From contig JALVRC010000111.1 in the NCBI GenBank assembly GCA_027025255.1, forward strand, positions 4,756 through 13,280: a stretch of DNA of 8,525 nt, read 5' to 3'. The stretch is from Caldifarciminota bacterium (GTDB lineage: Bacteria > Hydrothermota > Tepidihabitantia > B3-TA06 > JALVRC01). Positions within the stretch are counted from its first letter, which is position 1, and each line of letters starts with the position of its first letter. Below the pieces are notes generated by a model. The model had not been told where the DNA came from, searched no databases, and was given only the letters and a program-made list of their open reading frames with translations. The position numbers were made by a program, and so were the translations under genes. This document shows positions 1 to 6,196 of the stretch, one piece after another.

Positions 1-44
1 TTCCTCATATATGGGGACCTGGAAATAACGAATAAATTTTTCAT
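1..44 (-). CDS. tusB: Start of a TusB/DsrH-like gene, cut off by the window edge
   Basis: From the ATG at 44 the frame runs open to the window edge, giving 14 residues: MKNLFVISRSPYMR. A strong AGGAGG site overlaps the TusC-like stop, as at the other junctions of this block. The short leader ending in SRSPY resembles the N-terminus of TusB/DsrH proteins (E. coli TusB begins MLHTLHRSPW), and TusB is the expected third member after TusD and TusC. The fragment is too short for the assignment to stand on sequence alone; the identification leans on position. Confidence 0.65.
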   Translation of the reverse strand, partial: MKNLFVISRSPYMR

Positions 45-48
45 CCTT

Positions 49-54
49 CCTCCT
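49..54 (-). promoter_or_regulatory. Ribosome binding site (AGGAGG) of the TusB-like gene
   Basis: A perfect AGGAGG on the minus strand lies 4 bases before the ATG at 44. It shares bases with the TAG stop of the TusC-like gene (53-55). It is the main evidence that a further gene begins at the window edge. Confidence 0.85.
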
Positions 55-406
55 ATACAAAAGTTACAGTTGCATCAACGCTATCAAGCAATTTCTTAAG
101 TGCGTCCCTGTCAATAATCTCAGCATCAATAATCATATCCTTTGTCAACCCTCTATCATCTAATGAAGGTTTATAAGCATATAGTTTAGCGTCGAAATCG
201 GGAATACTTGAATAAGCTTCCTCAAGATTATGCATCTCAATTTTTTCAGGAGCCTGTCCTTTTTTTAAAACAAATACTCCGTCATCTATTAAAACAGTAT
301 GAACCTCAAAACCCATACCAGCAAGACCTATTACAGCTCTAAATCCTTCCCCTGGAGATGCCATACCATATGGACCAGCCTTAATAAAAATAATAACCTT
401 TTTCAT
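53..406 (-). CDS. tusC: TusC/DsrF-like sulfur-relay subunit without cysteines
   Basis: Predicted structural partner of the TusD-like protein in the TusBCD/DsrEFH hexamer. The 117 residues give close matches to E. coli TusC in order: GPYGMASPGEGFRAVIGLA (TusC: APHGTAAGREGLDALLATS), IDDGVFVLKKGQAPE (TusC: IADGVFQLLPGQKPD) and YKPSLDDRGLTKD (TusC: AASLRERGLD). The length also agrees. It contains no cysteine at all; the two cysteines I recall near the middle of E. coli TusC are replaced (a Tyr at one), so it cannot carry sulfur itself. The site TAGGAGG, merged with the stop of the TusD-like gene, sets the ATG at 406. Its own TAG stop lies within the ribosome site of the next gene. Confidence 0.8.
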   Translation of the reverse strand: MKKVIIFIKAGPYGMASPGEGFRAVIGLAGMGFEVHTVLIDDGVFVLKKGQAPEKIEMHNLEEAYSSIPDFDAKLYAYKPSLDDRGLTKDMIIDAEIIDRDALKKLLDSVDATVTFV

Positions 407-415
407 GCTAACCTC

Positions 416-766
416 CTAAAAACCAAAAGATAAAAATATATCTGTCTCTTTTATGATATTTACCAAATTTGCCATACCTCCATGCTTTACGCCATCAATA
501 AGCTTATCTCTTTTCTGACCTCTAAATTTGGCACATGTACCGCATCCTTTCATCTCTACACCCATTGATACAAGTTCCCTCATTCTATCAGCTATGTTTC
601 TTTCCTGTGGAGATTTAATATCTTTATCCACGTTATAAACACCGTCTTCATACAAAAATACGGATACCTTATGACCTTTCTTAATAAGTGATTTGGAAAG
701 GTTATAAAAGGTATCTATATTTTCTGAAGTATAAGGACCTGTCCTGACCATAAAACCTATATGCAT
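416..766 (-). CDS. tusD: TusD/DsrE-like sulfurtransferase subunit
   Basis: Predicted catalytic subunit of a TusBCD/DsrEFH-type heterohexamer. The 116 residues show MVRTGPYTSENIDTFYN at the N-terminus, the strand-turn VFLYEDGVYNV typical of TusD (FFYREGVYN in E. coli), and C75/C78 in KGCGTCAKFRG. E. coli TusD and Allochromatium DsrE use Cys78 to accept sulfur, so C78 or C75 is the likely carrier. The end HGGMANLVNIIKETD matches the usual GLGxLxE-like helix. A strong AAGGAGG site precedes the ATG. The gene follows the hairpin and precedes a TusC-like gene whose ribosome site contains this gene's TAG stop. The subunit assignment rests on the order TusD-TusC-TusB and on residue similarity; whether the complex feeds tRNA thiolation (TusE, MnmA) or sulfur oxidation is not visible. 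Confidence 0.8.
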   Translation of the reverse strand: MHIGFMVRTGPYTSENIDTFYNLSKSLIKKGHKVSVFLYEDGVYNVDKDIKSPQERNIADRMRELVSMGVEMKGCGTCAKFRGQKRDKLIDGVKHGGMANLVNIIKETDIFLSFGF

Positions 767-782
767 TATACCTCCTTAATTA

Positions 783-812
783 TACAAAGGCAGGCCTAAG
801 CCTGCCTTTGTA
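783..812 (-). terminator. GC-rich hairpin, possible weak terminator or attenuator
   Basis: A perfect 13-base-pair inverted repeat (783-795 with 800-812) encloses a 4-base loop. The arms read TACAAAGGCAGGC on the plus strand and their exact complement. It fills the 55-base gap between the DsrE2 and TusD-like genes, the largest gap in the window, and is conspicuously GC-rich for this AT-rich DNA. In the transcribed direction only TTTGTATAATT follows the stem, not a solid T run, so it may end only part of the transcripts, or protect or process the mRNA so that the upstream and downstream sulfur genes are made in different amounts. The ribosome site of the next gene begins just beyond it. Confidence 0.5.
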
Positions 813-821
813 AGCTTTATA

Positions 822-1223
822 TTATATATATATCTGTACAGAACTCTCATGAGCAATTTTAAGAAAACCAGCAGCCCCAACAATATCACAATCTATTAAG
901 TCTTCCTTTTTATACCCCATAAGCTTAACTGTTGTATTACATGCATAAAATTTCACACCTATTTCCTTTGCCTGTTCCATTAAATCATCAAACGTCGCAA
1001 TACCAAGTTTCTTCATCTTTCCTACCATCATTCCAGTAAAAAACCTCATAATACCACCTAATTTAGGCTTGAATTTTTTCTTCAATACATCCACTGCCCA
1101 AAAAGTAAAGAAGATATGAGCTTCCTGCCCCATTGATCCTGCAGTAACAGCAAGCATCAAAGCAGCAAGAACCTTATCCATTTTCTTTTCAGAAAGAATT
1201 ATTGCGAGTTTTTTCTCTGCCAT
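822..1223 (-). CDS. dsrE2: DsrE2-type (DsrE/DsrF/DrsH-like) sulfur-carrier protein
   Basis: Seen: LAIILSEKKMDKVLAALMLA, the HIFFTFW strand, a central stretch of about 30 residues rich in Met, Gly and Lys (55-75), the conserved cysteine C95 in FYACNTTVKLMGYKKEDLID, and a hydrophobic AAGFLKIAHES end. These are the features of the DsrE2 family, whose members accept sulfur from TusA in the rhodanese-tusA-dsrE2 clusters of sulfur oxidisers. At 133 residues it is shorter than many DsrE2 proteins (about 160); the shortfall falls in the variable central loop. A second cysteine, C112, occupies a place that I recall as Gly in relatives. The site TAGGAG ahead of the ATG contains the previous gene's TAG. 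The 3' end is an AT-alternating run followed by a GC-rich hairpin, which separates this gene from the TusD-like gene. Confidence 0.87.
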   Translation of the reverse strand: MAEKKLAIILSEKKMDKVLAALMLAVTAGSMGQEAHIFFTFWAVDVLKKKFKPKLGGIMRFFTGMMVGKMKKLGIATFDDLMEQAKEIGVKFYACNTTVKLMGYKKEDLIDCDIVGAAGFLKIAHESSVQIYI

Positions 1224-1231
1224 TTTTTCTC

Positions 1232-1600
1232 CTAATATGATACAACGTTATTTGATTTCATGATTTCATTTACAAATGTCGCTGCGTTTACTACCTTTGC
1301 CCCTTTAATTAACTCCTCATCAGGACTTATCTGCCTTGATTTTATACATGGGCCACACACAATAATCTTACCACCCATATCTAAAAAACTATCCACCAAT
1401 TCCTTAAGCGGAGGGAAACCAGCAGCAAAGATATGTTTATAACAAGAGCTGCAAGCAGTCGATACACCAGAAGCCTGAAGCCCAATTACAACTTCTATAT
1501 CAGAAGCTAACGCTGTATTCCCAATTACATATGGGATTGTAGCTTTCTCCGGATTATCATCTCCGTGAGTAACTAAAATAAATAATCGTTTATCTGACAT
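1232..1600 (-). CDS. DsrE-family protein with two CxxC motifs
   Basis: A 122-residue DsrE-like fold protein, probably a cytoplasmic sulfur carrier. Seen: the opening strand LFILVTHGDDNPEKATIP, a second strand EVVIGLQASGV, C50/C53 in STACSSC, and C82/C85 in IIVCGPCIKSR near the place where the sulfur-carrying cysteine of DsrE proteins lies, then a hydrophobic end with ATFVNEIM. The two CxxC pairs could carry persulfide, cycle as disulfides or bind a metal; the sequence does not decide. A strong AGGAGGAG site precedes the ATG, and the tusA stop lies in that site. Its TAG stop is likewise merged with the ribosome site of the DsrE2 gene. Position between tusA and a DsrE2-type gene points to receiving sulfur from TusA. 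Confidence 0.82.
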   Translation of the reverse strand: MSDKRLFILVTHGDDNPEKATIPYVIGNTALASDIEVVIGLQASGVSTACSSCYKHIFAAGFPPLKELVDSFLDMGGKIIVCGPCIKSRQISPDEELIKGAKVVNAATFVNEIMKSNNVVSY

Positions 1601-1614
1601 AATAACTCCTCCTT

Positions 1615-1842
1615 TTAGGCTTTTTTTATAAATACCTTTATTGTTTCTCCTTCTTCTTCAATGCCCAAAAATTCATTCCCTGTTTGTTCACACCACGCTG
1701 GAAAATCCTCTTTTGCTCCTTGATCATCGGTCAAGACTTCAAGAATCTGACCTGAAGACATTTCTTTTATCTTTTTCTGTGTTTTCAACACAGGCATAGG
1801 ACATAAAAGCCCTTTTGTATCCAGGGTTATATCAGCTTTCAT
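1615..1842 (-). CDS. tusA: TusA/SirA-family sulfur carrier protein
   Basis: Small cytoplasmic persulfide carrier that accepts sulfur on a cysteine from a cysteine desulfurase or rhodanese and passes it to partner proteins. The 75 residues match the family (about 75-81). Seen: the N-terminal strand LDTKGLLCPMPVLKT with the CPxP motif and sulfur-accepting C14, the helix after it, and a later WCEQTGNEF segment with C51, which is a common second cysteine in non-E. coli members. A perfect AGGAGG site lies 4-5 bases before the ATG, within a short inverted repeat (AAAACC/GGTTTT). It is the first gene of the sulfur block: its TAA lies directly against the ribosome site of the following DsrE-like gene. 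Members of this family serve tRNA 2-thiouridine synthesis, molybdopterin maturation or sulfur oxidation; DsrE-type neighbours show a sulfur-relay role but not the end product. Confidence 0.94.
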   Translation of the reverse strand: MKADITLDTKGLLCPMPVLKTQKKIKEMSSGQILEVLTDDQGAKEDFPAWCEQTGNEFLGIEEEGETIKVFIKKA

Positions 1843-1863
1843 AAAACCTCCTATGGTTTTTTA

Positions 1864-2877
1864 TTAATGTATTAATAATGTATTAATACTATCCTTATCC
1901 CAATAAACAAGCAAACTATCATCACCGCCTGTTATCAGGTAATTTTTTGTAAAACAAAGTGCTCTAACAGGCATTTTCTTGATTGAAGGCAAATACAAAT
2001 CCGGCACTTTACTACCCAGTTTAAAAATTAAAACAACTCCGTAATGATCAGAAGCTGCATACAAACCATCTGTTCCAACCTGACCAAACGCAACATTCCA
2101 GAGCTTCGTTATATGTCTGTAATAGTTTATTAGTAAAAGATTATCTCCATTCCACAACTTTAAACTACTATCAACTGAACAAGTAAGAAAGTATTTACCA
2201 TCCATAGAAAATTCCATACCAGATATATAATCAGAATGAGGTTGAATTTTTTCTGCAACATAAGATGTATCTTCCTCAATTATACTGTCCATATCCCATA
2301 CAAAAAGGGTTTTATCTCTACCAGCAGTTAGGAAGAATCTACCCTTTGGACTAAATCTAAGTTTTGTTATTAGATTTTTGTGCCCTGAAAATACACCTAT
2401 TGCATACCTATTTTTTACATCCCATAAAATCCCTATTGGTTGACCAAACCCTATACCTAATATTGTATCATCTTGTGAAAAATCAACCGTTGTAACAATA
2501 CCAAAAAACTCTCTAACAGTATCTATAAGTGAATAATTATGTTCTACGTCGTAAATCGAAAAATATCCATCACCTGAAGCAACAGCAAGATACGAAGCAT
2601 TCTTACTAAATCTTACCTCATTAATTATATAAGTGTTAGCATTAAGTGTTTTTAAAATTTTCTTCTCATTTACATCCCATATAATTACAGAGCTGTCACT
2701 AAGGCCAATAGCAAGTCTATCACGCGTAGCATCGTAATCAAGTGAAGTAATACGTGCTTCAAAAGGTCCTATTATCTCTGCTGGTGTCCTAAGAATCACT
2801 GCGTTATCAGGCAACCCCTTCCTCACATTACAAAAAAGTAAAAAGGCAATAGCGACAATAAAAACCTTATTTTTCAT
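1864..2877 (-). CDS. Exported WD40-repeat protein (single beta-propeller)
   Basis: No specific function is recognised. The 337 residues open with a short leader (MKNKVFIV..., hydrophobic to about residue 15) ending in LLFC at C16 plus Asn, a likely but non-canonical lipoprotein signal. The rest reads as about seven WD-type blades, visible as strand endings VIIWDV, FSIYDV, GILWDV, LFVWDM, LKLWNG, VLIFKL and LVYWDK, with GHK and PHSDYI turns between them, enough for one closed seven-bladed propeller. Such propellers are binding platforms without catalysis. The ATG lies inside the end of the isomerase gene, with GAGGT about 9 bases ahead, so the isomerase and this protein are probably made together and could act on the same exported targets (inference). 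The last codons lie in an 11-base tandem repeat, which may have altered the C-terminus. Confidence 0.85.
   Translation of the reverse strand: MKNKVFIVAIAFLLFCNVRKGLPDNAVILRTPAEIIGPFEARITSLDYDATRDRLAIGLSDSSVIIWDVNEKKILKTLNANTYIINEVRFSKNASYLAVASGDGYFSIYDVEHNYSLIDTVREFFGIVTTVDFSQDDTILGIGFGQPIGILWDVKNRYAIGVFSGHKNLITKLRFSPKGRFFLTAGRDKTLFVWDMDSIIEEDTSYVAEKIQPHSDYISGMEFSMDGKYFLTCSVDSSLKLWNGDNLLLINYYRHITKLWNVAFGQVGTDGLYAASDHYGVVLIFKLGSKVPDLYLPSIKKMPVRALCFTKNYLITGGDDSLLVYWDKDSINTLLIH
1867..1888. repeat. Perfect 11-base tandem duplication at the WD40 3' end
   Basis: The unit ATGTATTAATA occurs twice head to tail (1867-1877 and 1878-1888, plus strand). It covers the last codons of the WD40 gene just before its TAA. 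Because 11 is not a multiple of 3, gain or loss of a unit would shift the frame and change the last few residues. It looks like a slipped-strand event; no function is evident. Confidence 0.85.
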
Positions 2878-3493
2878 TTAAGAAAACCTCAATAGATAAA
2901 ATGGTATCTGCAGCCCTTAATGATTTTACAACATCCATTCCTTTTACAACCTTACCAAAAACAACATAGCCACCATCAAGACTATGTTGAGGTGCAAGTG
3001 TTATATAAAATTGACAGGATGCTGAATTTCTTGAAGGGCCTCTTGCCATGCCAAGAGCTCCTTCAACATGAGTATATTTTTTATTTTCCTCAAAAGGTAT
3101 GTTATAACCTGCATCACCAGTCCCGTTACCTCTGGGATCTCCTCCCTGAATGACAAAATTAGGAACATATCTATGAAATATGAGTCCATTGTAAAAACCT
3201 GTTTTAGAAAGAGCTATAAAATTCTTTACTGTATTTGGTACCTCATCTGCATAGAGCTCAATCCCTATATCACCTTTATTGGTTCTAATTATCCCTTTAA
3301 CAATTCCTTTTACCTTTATTTTCATACCATGAGCCTTTGCAGCAAGAGCCATCCTATCTTCATATGATATATTAGTACCTGCAGCCATATGTGTATTATC
3401 CATGATATTCTCCCCCTCCTCTTTATGGGTGTTTTGTTTATTACAAAAACTAAATAAAACCACTACAAATAAGATAAAAAATACTCTCTTCAT
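2867..3493 (-). CDS. Exported cyclophilin-type peptidyl-prolyl cis-trans isomerase
   Basis: Catalyses proline isomerisation to help fold proteins, here probably outside the cytoplasmic membrane. Residues 1-17 are a basic start plus hydrophobic core ending in FSFC (C17) followed by Asn-Lys, which looks like a lipoprotein signal, although Phe just before Cys is unusual for signal peptidase II. A polar linker runs to about residue 60, then a complete small cyclophilin domain follows: TNKGDIGIELY, VPNTVKNF, active-site FHR (R108), F113 and QGGD (Q116), then GALGMARG, SCQFYIT and LDGGYVVFGKV. Leu takes the place of the cyclosporin-contact Trp, as in many bacterial cyclophilins. A strong AAGGAGGT site overlapping the nadE TAA fixes the ATG. 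The last 11 bases overlap the start of the WD40 gene, implying joint expression. Confidence 0.92.
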   Translation of the reverse strand: MKRVFFILFVVVLFSFCNKQNTHKEEGENIMDNTHMAAGTNISYEDRMALAAKAHGMKIKVKGIVKGIIRTNKGDIGIELYADEVPNTVKNFIALSKTGFYNGLIFHRYVPNFVIQGGDPRGNGTGDAGYNIPFEENKKYTHVEGALGMARGPSRNSASCQFYITLAPQHSLDGGYVVFGKVVKGMDVVKSLRAADTILSIEVFLNEK

Positions 3494-3504
3494 TTTAACC
3501 TCCT

Positions 3505-5160
3505 TTAAGCATATTTATAAAAATGTGAGACAGGAATCCTTCTCCCCGGGCCAAAAGCACTTGAAGAAACCTTCAATATTATAGGAGCCTGTCTCCTTTT
3601 AAATTCTGATTTTTTTAAACGCCAGAGCAACTTATCAGTTACACTCTGTCCAAACTTCTCTGAAAGCTCATCATAGCTAACATAATTCTCTATATATTCC
3701 TTATAAAATGCATCAACAATAGAATAAGGAGGAAGATCATCCTCATCTTTTTGAGAAGGTTTCAACTCAGCACTCGGGCTCCGAGTAACTATGTCATTAG
3801 GAACTAAAGCACGTGGATTTTTACTGTTATAAAATTTTATCAATTCGTACACGTCATGCTTAAATATATCACCTATAGGTGCAAGTCCCCCTGCCAAATC
3901 ACCATATATTGTATTATAGCCTGCTGCAATCTCGGATTTATTACCGGTACTTAAAAGTAAAAGGTTATGCTTATTAGCATATGCCATTAGAATGTTCGCC
4001 CTTATCCTTGCTTGAAGATTCTGTTCCACAATACTATAATCTTCGTTAACAAAATTTAATTCATCTATATAGCTCTTTAGTATATTATTAATACTAATAT
4101 TAAAATATTCTATCTTAAGGTTTTTTGCTAATTTTTCTGCAAGCTTAACAGATAATTCTGAAGTCGGAGGAGCAGGCATAATAAAAGCCTTAACACTATT
4201 CTTACCAAGAGCATCTTTTGCAAGAACACTAACCAACGCGGAATCAACACCCCCGCTAAGCCCTAATACAACTCCTTTCAATCCTGTATTTTCAACATAT
4301 TCTTTAATTCCAAATGAAAGAGCCTTAAATAACTCTTCAGTATCATCGTAAACAATTCCAATATCTCCTTTATTTAAAGGTATATCAAGAACTCCAAAGT
4401 CCTCTTCAAATACTTTACCTACCCAAACAGTCTCTCCCTCTTTATTTACAACCATACTTCTACCGTCAAAAATAACATCATCAACAGCACCAACCTGATT
4501 AACATAAGCAATATCAACGTAGAATTTACGAGCAAGCTTCTTTAAAAGATTTGATCTTATACTAAACTTCTCTCTAAAAAACGGAGAAGCAGAAATATTA
4601 ACTATAATAGAAGGTTTATTCCTCTTATGAGATAGTTTCTCAACAGGACCATTTTCAACCCATATATCTTCACATACAGTAACACCAACAAATTCTTCCC
4701 CTACCTCTAAAAGCGTATTGTTTCTACCTGAAACATAATATCTTTTCTCATCATAAATATCATAGTCAGGTCTATATGTTTTAGGTATGCTAAAAAATAT
4801 TTTATGTTCTTTAACTACAACCGCTCTATTCTTTCTAATTATATTTCTCTCGGTTTTATAGGATGGATCATGCAGATTAACACCTTTTAAAGAAGGTCTT
4901 GCATGATATGTAGGGATACCAATCAAAATTGCAGGCAGTTCTGTAAATTCTTTTATCTGTTGTAATGCCTCATATACATCCTCAGCATACTCAGGTCTAT
5001 AAATCAAATCTTTATGTAAATATCCACTAACTGATAATTCTGGAAATACTACCAAATCAACCTGATTTTCTTTACCCTTAAGATAATATTTATAAATTCT
5101 TTCTACATTGTACTTAAAATCCCCGACACGAGGTTTAATCTGTGCAATACCTATCCTCAT
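3505..5160 (-). CDS. nadE: Glutamine-dependent NAD+ synthetase
   Basis: Final step of NAD biosynthesis: converts deamido-NAD (NaAD) to NAD+ using ATP and ammonia released from glutamine. The 551 residues form two domains. Residues 1 to about 265 are a nitrilase-type glutaminase with the Glu-Lys-Cys triad: E41 (FPELSVSGY), K127 (PKTYRPDY, which lines up with RKISLPNY of other NadE enzymes) and C163 (VTVCEDIW). Residues about 280-551 are the synthetase with the ATP-pyrophosphatase loop SGGVDS at 302-307, then RIRANILMAYAN, STGNKSE and the GDLAGGLAPIGD segment, and the usual C-terminal KRRQAP and FGPGRR motifs. An extra stretch of about 15 residues near 89-108 lengthens the glutaminase domain relative to the shortest homologues. 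The start overlaps the tdh stop (ATGA), so coupled translation is likely. NAD+ supply and the NAD-dependent neighbour tdh may be coincidental partners. Confidence 0.96.
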   Translation of the reverse strand: MRIGIAQIKPRVGDFKYNVERIYKYYLKGKENQVDLVVFPELSVSGYLHKDLIYRPEYAEDVYEALQQIKEFTELPAILIGIPTYHARPSLKGVNLHDPSYKTERNIIRKNRAVVVKEHKIFFSIPKTYRPDYDIYDEKRYYVSGRNNTLLEVGEEFVGVTVCEDIWVENGPVEKLSHKRNKPSIIVNISASPFFREKFSIRSNLLKKLARKFYVDIAYVNQVGAVDDVIFDGRSMVVNKEGETVWVGKVFEEDFGVLDIPLNKGDIGIVYDDTEELFKALSFGIKEYVENTGLKGVVLGLSGGVDSALVSVLAKDALGKNSVKAFIMPAPPTSELSVKLAEKLAKNLKIEYFNISINNILKSYIDELNFVNEDYSIVEQNLQARIRANILMAYANKHNLLLLSTGNKSEIAAGYNTIYGDLAGGLAPIGDIFKHDVYELIKFYNSKNPRALVPNDIVTRSPSAELKPSQKDEDDLPPYSIVDAFYKEYIENYVSYDELSEKFGQSVTDKLLWRLKKSEFKRRQAPIILKVSSSAFGPGRRIPVSHFYKYA

Positions 5161-6194
5161 GGATAAAGAACTATTTTCCCTGACTTTCCTGCTTTAATAA
5201 GTTCCATACCTTCTTCTATATTATCCAATTTCATCTTATGAGTAATAATAGGTGAAATATTTATTCTGTTATTTGAAAGAAGCTCTTCCATAGTATACCA
5301 GGTTTCATACATTCGTCTACCAACAATACCATGTATAACTGCCCCTTTAAATATAATAGCTTCTGCAAAATCAATAGATACCCGATCAGATGGAATACCT
5401 AATAGAGAAACCTCTCCTCCTGGACGCAATATTTTAAATCCACTCTCTATAGCTGCAAATGCCCCACTCATTTCTAATAAAACATCAACTCCTTCTCCAT
5501 GTGTAATTTCTAAAATCTCCTTTTCTATATTGTCCTTTAACGGATTAAAAACATAATTAACATTTAATTGCTTTGCTATAGATAGTCTATAATCGTTTGT
5601 ATCGGTTGCAATAATCTTACTTGCTCCTACTGCATGAGCGACTTCAATTGCCATTAACCCTATAGGACCACAGCCAGTTATCAAAACAGTCTTACCTCTT
5701 ACATCAACCTCCATAACAGTATGAACAGCATTTCCTAAGGGTTCCATTATTGCTGATATTTCCTTGGGCCTATTGGAAGGAACCAACCAGGCATTTTCTT
5801 CCGGGATTTTTACGTATTCTGCAAAAGTTCCATCTACATCTACTCCAAGGATCTTAACATTTTTACACACATGTTTTTTTCCTGTTAGACATTCATAACA
5901 TCTATTGCACACAATATGTGTTTCAGCTGAGACAAAATCTCCCTTTTTTATCCTATGTACCTCTGAACCGATGTCAACAACTTCACCGGTAAACTCATGT
6001 CCAAATACAATAGGAGGTTTTATTCGTGCAGCTGACCATTTGTCCCAACTCCATATATGAAAATCTGTTCCACATATACCTGTAGCAATTACCTTCACAA
6101 GCACCTCACCTGCCCCTGGGACAGGAATTTCTTTTTCTCCCAGTGTTAATCCTGGAGCAGGTGATTGTTTTAAAACTACCCTCATTTTTCCCAT
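5157..6194 (-). CDS. tdh: L-threonine 3-dehydrogenase (zinc, MDR family)
   Basis: Oxidises L-threonine to 2-amino-3-oxobutyrate with NAD+, which a CoA ligase or lyase then splits to glycine and acetyl-CoA; that partner (kbl) is not in the window. The 345 residues match the family length. Seen: catalytic zinc ligands C41 (GICGTD), H66 and E67 (GHEF), the structural zinc lobe C96, C99, C102 and C110, the MEPLGNAVHT motif, and the Rossmann nucleotide loop GCGPIG followed by an Asp in IATDTN, consistent with NAD+ rather than NADP+. The stretch HIWSWDKWSAARIKPP and the later GRRMYETWYTM separate threonine dehydrogenase from sorbitol and alcohol dehydrogenases; both closely resemble E. coli and Pyrococcus Tdh. 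An AGAGG site lies ahead of the ATG, which is 2 bases after the deoC stop; the TGA overlaps the nadE ATG as ATGA. Substrate is inferred from motifs; another polyol is possible. Confidence 0.88.
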   Translation of the reverse strand: MGKMRVVLKQSPAPGLTLGEKEIPVPGAGEVLVKVIATGICGTDFHIWSWDKWSAARIKPPIVFGHEFTGEVVDIGSEVHRIKKGDFVSAETHIVCNRCYECLTGKKHVCKNVKILGVDVDGTFAEYVKIPEENAWLVPSNRPKEISAIMEPLGNAVHTVMEVDVRGKTVLITGCGPIGLMAIEVAHAVGASKIIATDTNDYRLSIAKQLNVNYVFNPLKDNIEKEILEITHGEGVDVLLEMSGAFAAIESGFKILRPGGEVSLLGIPSDRVSIDFAEAIIFKGAVIHGIVGRRMYETWYTMEELLSNNRINISPIITHKMKLDNIEEGMELIKAGKSGKIVLYP

Positions 6195-6196
6195 TG

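Noticed and set aside
810..840. Promoter-like AT run (TATAAT-type) before the TusD-like gene on the minus strand
   Set aside because: The TATAAT match arises from alternating TA at the end of the DsrE2 coding region, and no acceptable -35 element lies 16-18 bases upstream; TTGCTC is too far away. Any transcript would also have to pass the hairpin.
3505..5160. K117 or K120 as the glutaminase lysine of NadE, which would imply an insertion in the active site
   Set aside because: Aligning PKTYRPDYDIYDE with the RKISLPNYGVFDE motif of other NadE proteins places the catalytic lysine at K127 with no gap.
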